Below are positions 57,401 through 64,000 of a stretch of 64,000 nt of DNA, piece by piece. Position 1 is the stretch's first letter; every line of letters begins with the position of its first letter. This DNA comes from Stictocephala bisonia (lineage: Eukaryota > Arthropoda > Insecta > Hemiptera > Membracidae). The translations under genes and the position numbers were made by a program. A model generated the notes under the pieces. That model was not told the DNA's origin and did no database searches. It saw nothing but the letters and a program-made list of their open reading frames with translations. The stretch lies in contig JAQJVL010000285.1 in assembly GCA_035578905.1 (NCBI GenBank), positions 408,001 to 472,000 of the forward strand, in the 5' to 3' direction.

Positions 57401-57834
57401 GGGATTTCAAAATAAGTCAATCATACACTTGTCTAAAAGACCATCCTTATGAAACTTAGTTATTTACCAAATTTTTTGTTTATTTATCTATCGGTCACAT
57501 ACGCACAACACAAATCAGCACATTACCACAAGTTATTTAGCTCTTTAGACTAATTCGATTATTTAACAGCTACCTTATTCAAACATTATTAATTGATATA
57601 CATATGAAACTTCAAAATAAAAGCAAACAAATGTAAAACTTATTAATTAAACATAAAAATATTAAACACAAAAGATTGCTAAGTGTTGTTCTTTATACAT
57701 AAAATTAAAGCTTGCTTCAACATAAATATTTAGATTGTTCATAATATGTGACTTTACTATTTATCGGACATATATCGGACATACAAGTCTAATTATTACA
57801 TCTACCGTTAGATATATGTTACAGATAGATTCCA
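54476..57834. other. Mostly AT-rich; no gene called
   Basis: Frames at 54485-54730 (+) and 57150-57452 (+, 100 codons) show no known domain. The second contains a pyrimidine-AG (near 57340-57352) that would suit a splice acceptor. A C run lies at 55240-55252. 55440-55770 is complex and single copy with a CCAGTTTAACATCTATCATA duplication just after it (55747, 55779). Confidence 0.4.
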
Positions 57835-58205
57835 TGCTCGGTTTTCTTAATACTGACACAGCGTCCGCTCGATGGTTGCCATCAACGTGGACACTACTAG
57901 AGAATTCTGGGTTGTCCATGTTGAATGGTAGTCAGGGTTCGGATGTTGTGTCGGGAAGAGAACAGAGTGTCAGACTTGTCAGTTAGCCGAAAATCAGACC
58001 AACACTACGTGGTTCGGATTCCACATAAAGCTGTAGGTCCCATAGTTGCCCTGGCTATTGGGCTCAGTAGTCCTTTCTGAGCTAAGTCGAACTCAGATAG
58101 TAACAATGACTACACTCGTTCATCTACACTCATCACACATATTGACCCCTCATATTCGTCCATATCTCTACGATCGGCGTCTTAGAGATGAATAATGAAT
58201 AATAA
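57835..58205 (+). mobile_element. SINE-like family S, best full copy
   Basis: The head TCGATGGTTGCCATCAACGT and AATGGTAGTCAGGGTTCGG lead to GTCAGTTAGCCGAAAATCAG and GTGGTTCGGATTCCACA (B-box like). Then come GCTGTAGGTCCC and CTCAGATAGTAACAATGACT. It ends with ATATCTCTACGATCGGCGTC and the tail GATGAATAATGAATAATAAA. It gives the family order used to recognise the other copies. Confidence 0.75.
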
Positions 58206-58225
58206 AAAGAAGCAGAATCTGGAAA

Positions 58226-58820
58226 ATCAAAATAACAACGACAGTATTTAATACCTAACTATTGTAGTAAAGGCTGCAGCAGCCATGTTTGTGATAAAGT
58301 TATTTCTACGTCCAAAATAACAACGACAGTAAATAATACCTAACTATTGTAGTAGAGGCTACAGCAGCCATGTTTGTGATAAAGTTATTTCTACGTCCAA
58401 AATAACAACGACAGTACATAATACCTAACTATTGTAGTAAAGGCTGCAGCAGCCATGTTTGTGATAAAGTTATTTCTACATCCAAAATAACAACGACAGT
58501 ACATAATACCTAACTATTGTAGTAGAGGCTACAGCAGCCATGTTTGTGATAAAGTTATTTTTACGTCCAAAATAACAACGACAGTACATAATACCTAACT
58601 ATTGTAGTAGAGGCTACAGCAGCCATGTTTGTGATAAAGTTATTTCTACGTCCAAAATAACAACGACAGTACATAATACCTAACTATTGTAGTAGAGGCT
58701 ACAGCAGCCATGTTTGTGATAAAGTTATTTCTACGTCCAAAATAACAACGACAGTACATAATACCTAACTATTGTAGTAGAGGCTACAGCAGCCATGTTT
58801 GTGATAAAGTTATTTCTACG
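58226..58820. repeat. 85-bp tandem array, seven units
   Basis: Unit starts are at 58226, 58311, 58396, 58481, 58566, 58651 and 58736, an exact 85-bp period throughout. Units carry AATAACAACGACAGTACATA, CTAACTATTGTAGTAGAGGC and GCAGCCATGTTTGTGATAAA. Units 1 and 3 share AAAGGCTGCAG while the others have AGAGGCTACAG. It starts about 20 bp after the tail of the SINE-like copy. Confidence 0.98.
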
Positions 58821-59519
58821 TCGTAAAATCTATTCTCCTCAGAGTAGACAAAGACTCGATGTAGCTAACAGCTACATCAATCCTTGTGTGCTAATTTATG
58901 TTTATTATAGGCCTCTTGGAACATTCAGCATCTTATTCTATGATAAAAACTCTTCGTCATGAAAGTATTCGTAATTCATATGTGCTTTGTTTGGATAAAA
59001 AGATAATTTGCATTGAAAACAACTTTGTTTAGTTTTAAATAAAAATTTAGACGTTGCTTATTTTTTAAATTACCCGTATTTACAAAATTAAAAATAATTT
59101 TTAAATACTCAAAATGTTTCAATAAAATCTCTTATTTTCGTGAGGTGATTCTCCTATCAGACATCAACAACAATTAATTTTAAAACATTTATTTACAAAT
59201 TAACTATAGAACTTTTTTAAAAAATGTGGTAGATTTAGAAATTTATCAAGTTAAAATGTGTATACATAAGTAATAGTTTTTAGTTTGATTGTACTATATG
59301 AACGGAGAATTTGTAAGGGTGGAGTTTCATTATTTACAATTTATTTATTTATTAATTTATTTGTAACATATTTAATGTTTCAGACGCATCTAAGTACTCG
59401 AACTTGTGTGAGAATAAATTTTCCAAAAATGTGTCCTTCATCTACTGCATAGTGGCTATTGCTGATTTACAACACTGTCCTTTTATAAAATTCGCTTTGT
59501 GTTCTTTGAATGTTTGAAT
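58821..59519. other. AT-rich stretch, nothing recognised
   Basis: No gene or repeat copy seen. Confidence 0.45.
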
Positions 59520-59524
59520 TTTTT

Positions 59525-59579
<55 letters not shown>

Positions 59580-59600
59580 CAATATACACTTTATTACAGT
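59520..59600 (-). mobile_element. Genomic poly(A) with upstream AATAAA (minus strand)
   Basis: A T run of more than 50 bases on the plus strand ends at about 59577. On the minus strand AATAAA (near 59591-59596) lies about 15 nt before the A tract. This is the signature of a retroposed, polyadenylated transcript. The body extends to higher coordinates and includes the RT fragment below. Confidence 0.75.
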
Positions 59601-59739
59601 TATCACTAATAACTTAGTGAATGAATGAATTCATTATTTTATTCTTGATAAATTTACAGTGATACAATAACAGCAAATTTAAAATAGCTTAAACAATATA
59701 ATCATAGCTAAAAAATGTAATATCTCAGTGTACTGTCAC

Positions 59740-60560
59740 ATTAACTATATTAAAAATTTATTCTAACACTATCCTGTATATCTTCTTCATTTATTTTTGT
59801 TTTTAAACAGGATTTTTAAATTATGATTTGTTCTGGAAGATAAATTTATATTCTATATTTTTTCCAATATCTTCTTTATTTTCTCGGAGTACTTATTACA
59901 ACATATAGATTTCTAAAGAGGGGTTTCTTTAGAATTAATAAATTTTCCGTTGATTCACTATAACAACTTTTTTCCCCGTTAATTCAATACCACTTGATAA
60001 ATATTCTATTGCTCTAAAAACTGTTCCCCAATAATTGTTACGTCCACTGAGGTATTCTTTATCCGCTAAGAATCCGATATCGCTTGCCTTATCTTATCGC
60101 AGACCAAGAACTTACACAAGGAGAGCGTATTCGTCGGTTAGTCAATCATTGGATTTCCAGTTTGTGATCAACTTTAGTAGCCACCTACCTAACCTAACCG
60201 TTATTGCGATAAAAAAAGAAGTGGTAGTGAATTAACGGAAAAGATCATTCATTCTTTAGCGGAATTAGTAGTTATTCATTTTTCATTCTTTTTATTTATT
60301 CATGTTGTCTTATTTTTAATGATATTGCTTATTAATTTAGCTGGGTATTCTTCATTGTAGTGAGCAATTCCTTTTACTTTTAAAACTTCTTTTTTTTTTT
60401 CTTAACTTTTAATAATGTTGTGTTGGGAAGTTTATGACTTAAAGACAGGTCGTTTTTAAGATCGTGGATGAAATCAACTGCTTATAATAAATTTATTTAT
60501 ATTATAGATTTATAGTTGGTAACATAAACTCTTATATTTCGTGGAAGTGTGATTTTGAAT
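59740..60560 (-). pseudogene. Probable Penelope-like RT fragment split by a MITE
   Basis: Minus-strand frames give VDFIHDLKNDLSLSHKLPN (about 60420-60480), then VKGIAHYNEEYPAKLISNI (about 60310-60370). On the far side of the MITE come YSEKIKKILEK and RTNHNLKILFKNKN (about 59800-59900). In Penelope-like elements the RT thumb reads like IKQIAxxNGYxxxLI, followed by a YxxxIxxKIxKILKK..xxTNNxLxxxLxNxK segment before the GIY-YIG endonuclease. Order and spacing fit once the MITE (59942-60246) is removed. The endonuclease is not recognised, and stops and frameshifts are present. A divergent LINE is the alternative. Confidence 0.6.
59942..60246. mobile_element. MITE family F, copy 3
   Basis: Left end ATTTTCCGTTGATTCACTAT; right end AAGTGGTAGTGAATTAACGG..AAAAGATC. 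The body is the same as copies 1 and 2 (TTGATAAATATTCTATTGCT, GTTACGTCCACTGAGG, TATCCGCTAAGAATCC) and it holds ACCTAACCTAACC near the right end. It separates two collinear pieces of the Penelope-like RT relic. Confidence 0.88.
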
Positions 60561-60835
60561 GGAATCAGATTTAAAGTTGGCGAGATAGCAAATGCCTTCC
60601 CCGCCTATTTGGGTGGTCGACCGGTGCAGCCTGCTCACAATGGACGTGGGTGGCCACCCCTGGCCTTTCACTTTGCAAGATTTATGTTAGGTAGGGTATT
60701 ACCATGTGCTCCTTCAAGTAAAGTTCACCTTGAACCGATCTGGCGCGTCTGTTGGTGCTGCTTAAAAAGGGAATGCTCGAAAAGCTGCCTGGGGGAAACA
60801 ATCAGTTCTAAATCATAATTGGGAGATTTTACTTC
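60560..60835. other. GC-richer single-copy block
   Basis: Open frame 60549-60818 (+, 89 codons) with Cys/Trp-rich C-terminal part but no known domain. It could be a conserved noncoding block, an exon or a repeat 5' end. Not called as a gene. Confidence 0.3.
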
Positions 60836-63030
60836 TAGTGTTTTGAAGTGATTCAGTGCTAAACCACATCAGTTCAAAACAGCATGCCTAAGAGGCCAAC
60901 TAGCAAGGGGCATAGTCAGTCTGGTTAGTCTATTACTTATCGGTAAATATATTCAGCTGCATAATGAAAAGGTAGATTTAAATGCGAACGAGTGATTTTG
61001 CAGGTACATTTCAATAATGAATTTCAATGTATATTTCGTTGAAAAATGGAAACTATTTTAATAATGGGAGAAATACATTAAAACTGATTTTGGAAAAGGT
61101 TTATCCACAGTGAAAAACGAGAAACTCTGAACAAATATGAGTCCTGCTCTTCTAACGATTGGAGAAAGCGTTCCATTAAATGTGAAAAATTTATAACAGT
61201 GAATACCTACTGAGTTTATATTTTGGATAAGGATGAGAAACCCTCCTGAACTTATATGTCTTGTAAATATCATCTCAAAAACTAAACCATGGTCTATTGA
61301 ATGTCCAGACTTCTCATTTTACCTTTGACAGTAGAAACACAAAACTAATTTACCATATTTTAAAATTTTGTACGATTCTAGTTTGCTGCATCAAAGAAGA
61401 ATTATGAAACTAAACATGTTTTGTCTTGAAGTTTCCTGCTCATCATTATCATCATCCATTGACGATTCCGTTTTCACTGGTCGTCCAATACAAAATCCTC
61501 CATTTACGTCTACCCCTCCTGGTTTCCTTTTCCTCCATTTCCTTTCTGCACTTTCCTCTTCTCTCCACATCCTCCCACTCTTGGCCTGACATCTTCCTAT
61601 AAGAATTCCTCTTCGTCTTCCTCCTCTCCCCCATGGCTATCTCCGACAATCTATTATTTCCACTCGTCTTCACATGTACCATTTACTGTATCCTTATTCT
61701 TTCAATTGGCCCTTGTACAGGTATCAATTTCAACTTTTCTCTGGTTATTTCGTTCCTTATTCTATCTCTTCTGCTAAAAATCTCATTTTACTCCTTTAGT
61801 ACGGTTAAATCACCTTTTGTCCAAATCAAATTTGCCGCTCCGTATAATAAGATTAGTTTAAATATATTAGTGCAAATAGATAACAGATCTTGTGCATCAA
61901 TATTTTTGTTTCCTTTCCAATAAGATGAAAATGATAACATATTTAAATTCATTTGGCACTAAAACCAACATTGGGTAGGTAACTTGGACCATTTTTAAAT
62001 TGACTTATTTGTTTATTCTGTTTAATAAATTCCTATATAACATTTGACTATATGTATTTTAACAACAATATCTTAATTTGTAATATTATTAAATGTTTTG
62101 GTACGTTCCTGAAAAATACATGACTAAACAAATAAATTTTACATGTCAGGTTTTGATTGTAGACACCTTCTATTGGAATCATTTAATGATAAATATGCCT
62201 AACTCATGCAGGTTTAGTAATTTTTTTAAATTTAATTTAATAATAATTAAACTACACCACCATTTTGAGATTAGGCATTTGGGCACTAACTACCAACTAC
62301 ACAGTCCTATTCCTAGAATGATGAGAGAAGGGAACAAAATCTGCCATCTTATGGAATTTTCAAATTGTCAATGGAATCCTTCAGAGGGATAGTTTATTTA
62401 TCCGCCGTCAATGATTAGTGTGATTCTCTATCTCACTATGTAAATTTCAAAATACTGCATTTGTAAACAAAAGAGTCTAAAAGTGAATGAGTTTGATGAA
62501 AAGTGTTATGGCTGCAATAGAGAACCGCACCTGTGTCAGTGGGAGCATGGTCTCCACACATCTGATTATGATTATGGTTAAACATTATTTTATTTTTAAT
62601 ATTGTCATTCTATGTTACTTTTGTTTTGTTACCATGTTGAACTAGATCTGTTTGATACCTTTATGTATAAAACTGTGTTTATTTCCGATATTTTTTTATA
62701 AATATTTAATAATAATTAATCTTTTAATTGTAAAAATAATTAAAATATGTAAGGAAGTTCCTGTTTTTGTGTTTACTTGTGTATTCTCTTACCAATATAT
62801 AGATCTGATCCTAATTGCAAAGTAAATGAATACCTCAAAGGTTAACCCGTCAAATGTAAACAAAGTTTTGTTTATTAATATGGGAAATGACCACAATTAT
62901 TGCTCTAATGAAGGAATAGTAACCTAATCGCATGGACACACTCTTCCCAACCAACGTGAAAATGAGACACTAAACAAAAACGGTTGGCAAAAGGTGCCGA
63001 TCAGGAATAAGAGACTGTTGCCCTTAGGTA
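60836..63030. other. Mostly AT-rich; no gene called
   Basis: 61440-61640 is pyrimidine-rich; its minus-strand frame (Lys/Arg/Glu-rich, 61452-61682) is a composition effect or a LINE-tail relic. A small frame at 62460-62572 (+) has a CYGCNREPHLC pattern with two Cys pairs, too short to judge. 62940-63030 may include the 5' UTR of the Jockey-like element below. Confidence 0.35.
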
Positions 63031-64000
63031 ATGGGTTGGATGTTAAAAAAACCTTTTACAGGGTCTGATATGAACAATCCTATCAACTTACGCAATAGTT
63101 TTGAGTTTCTAATTAATCAAGAACAAACTGCAGATGAAGAAATGCCTCATGACCAAGACGCCAACAAAGCAGAGGTAGACCTCCACCAATATTTATCCCA
63201 AACATTTCCGATATTAAGAGTATGATTGTAAGTATTGAAAAAGTGATCACAAAGGATTCTTATTCATACAAATATACTACCAGAGACAGAGTAAAACTTA
63301 ATGCTGTAAACATCGATGCATACCGTGCCCTAGTCAAACATTTAACTGAAAGTAAGCTTTCACACCTATCAAATTAAACAGAACAGAGCCTACAGAGTTG
63401 TGCTTAAAAAAATGCACTTTTCCACTTAACTTCATGATATAAAAGCAGCTATAGAAGCTCATGGTTATGCTGTTAGAAACATAACAAATCTTAAAAAATC
63501 TAGATCTAAAGATCCTCTGTCTATATTTTTTGTAGACTTAAAGCCCGCACCCAGTAACAAGAACATTTTCAATGTGCAGTTCTTACTAAATGCTAGAATT
63601 GTATTTAAACCTCCCTATAAACGTAATGACTTGGTCCAGTGCAAAATATGTCAAAGGTACGCACATACCAAATCCTACTGTTGGTACCAAAATCATTGTG
63701 TAAAATGCGGTTCTGGTCACCATACAAATAGTTGTAATAAATCTAAGAAATCTCTCACTACATGTGTACTATGTGGTGGTGAGCACCCGGCCAATTATGA
63801 AGGATGCACTGTATATAGAGAGGTTAAAAATAAAGCTTTACCTACTTTACTTTTGAATTTTTCAAAAGAATCAGGGACTTTTTCACCACCGGGGAAAGAC
63901 AAAGTTGTTAAAAACTTACCATCGCCTATTGCCCAGGCACGAGAATCTTATTTAACAACAACTACATCATCTCTGACTTACGCAGGCATAACATCAGGTC
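63031..64000 (+). pseudogene. Jockey-like retrotransposon ORF1 (gag), partial
   Basis: ORF1 of a Jockey-type LINE encodes a nucleocapsid-like RNA-binding protein that packages the element's RNA. Seen here in order: PPIFIPN and DIKSMI (63180-63218), AYRALVKHLTE (63321-63353), FHTYQIKQNRAYRVVL (63358-63405), then IEAHGYAVRNI. Three zinc knuckles follow: CX2CX4HX4C beginning CKICQRYAH (63640), CX2CX3HX4C (CVKCGSGHH) and CX2CX3HX6C (CVLCGGEHPANYEGC, ending about 63812), the PRE_C2HC/gag arrangement. Damage: frame changes near 63180 and 63357 and a TAA at 63427-63429. From 63430 the frame is open to the window edge, with a SLTYAGITSG-type ending. ORF2 should lie just beyond. Start at 63031 is only the first ATG. 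Confidence 0.9.

Noticed and set aside
61452..61682. Basic, Lys/Arg/Glu-rich minus-strand protein
   Set aside because: It follows from a pyrimidine-rich tract on the plus strand; no recognised domain.
62460..62572. Small zinc-ribbon-like exon (CYGC...HLC)
   Set aside because: Only about 37 codons, with no start and no supporting neighbours; chance cannot be excluded.

Overview
The window is AT-rich, intron- or intergenic-type animal DNA, most probably from an insect. The clues are pentameric CCTAA/TTAGG-type blocks inside a MITE family, tRNA-derived SINEs, Jockey-like and other non-LTR retrotransposon relics, a probable Penelope-like fragment, and hAT-like short elements. A hemipteran would fit the repeat load, but the sequence does not settle the order. 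I found no host protein-coding gene that I can support. Almost every long open frame is a minisatellite read in frame, or chance.

Layout. 0-5.5 kb: two decayed non-LTR reverse transcriptase (RT) fragments (916-1425, 5160-5468) and a 56-bp tandem repeat. 5.5-11 kb: small dispersed repeats, including the first copy of a MITE family with GATC-TTTTCCGTTAA-type ends. 11.3-14.2 kb: one rearranged LINE, with its RT core tandemly duplicated, a third piece inverted, and a G-rich-strand minisatellite inserted in its coding region. 16-22 kb: SINEs, a SINE-like family and short tandem arrays. 22-33 kb: minisatellites, an element with 130-bp inverted ends, and two copies of a hAT-like ATCGAT-rich element, one with a near-perfect 8-bp target duplication. 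34-38.5 kb: a six-unit 147-bp array and several complex single-copy blocks. 38.8-39.3 kb: a short MITE and a near-perfect 148-bp foldback. 40.2-43.8 kb: a large inverted repeat with two 1.4-kb arms around a 0.7-kb spacer. A diverged relative of part of the arm lies at 29.3 kb beside a cluster of four GCCAT cores. 45-47.3 kb: a LINE 3' half flanked by minisatellite, itself lying between the head and tail of one SINE family. 48-53 kb: a CACGTG-bearing array, a MITE, and a hAT-like element nested in another MITE copy. 57.8-60.6 kb: a SINE-like copy, a seven-unit 85-bp array, and a minus-strand Penelope-like RT fragment interrupted by a MITE and ending in a long poly(A). 63.0-64.0 kb: a Jockey-like ORF1 (gag) with three zinc knuckles that runs off the window.

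Between these repeats lie at least nine higher-complexity, CpG-containing blocks of 200-550 bp (near 10.9, 17.2, 19.4, 24.5, 30.6, 34.6, 37.9, 44.8 and 49.1 kb). Some contain homeodomain, TTTAYG/TTTATNG, Forkhead-like and Exd-like words. They could be conserved regulatory elements of a large developmental locus. This is an inference that needs comparison with another species.
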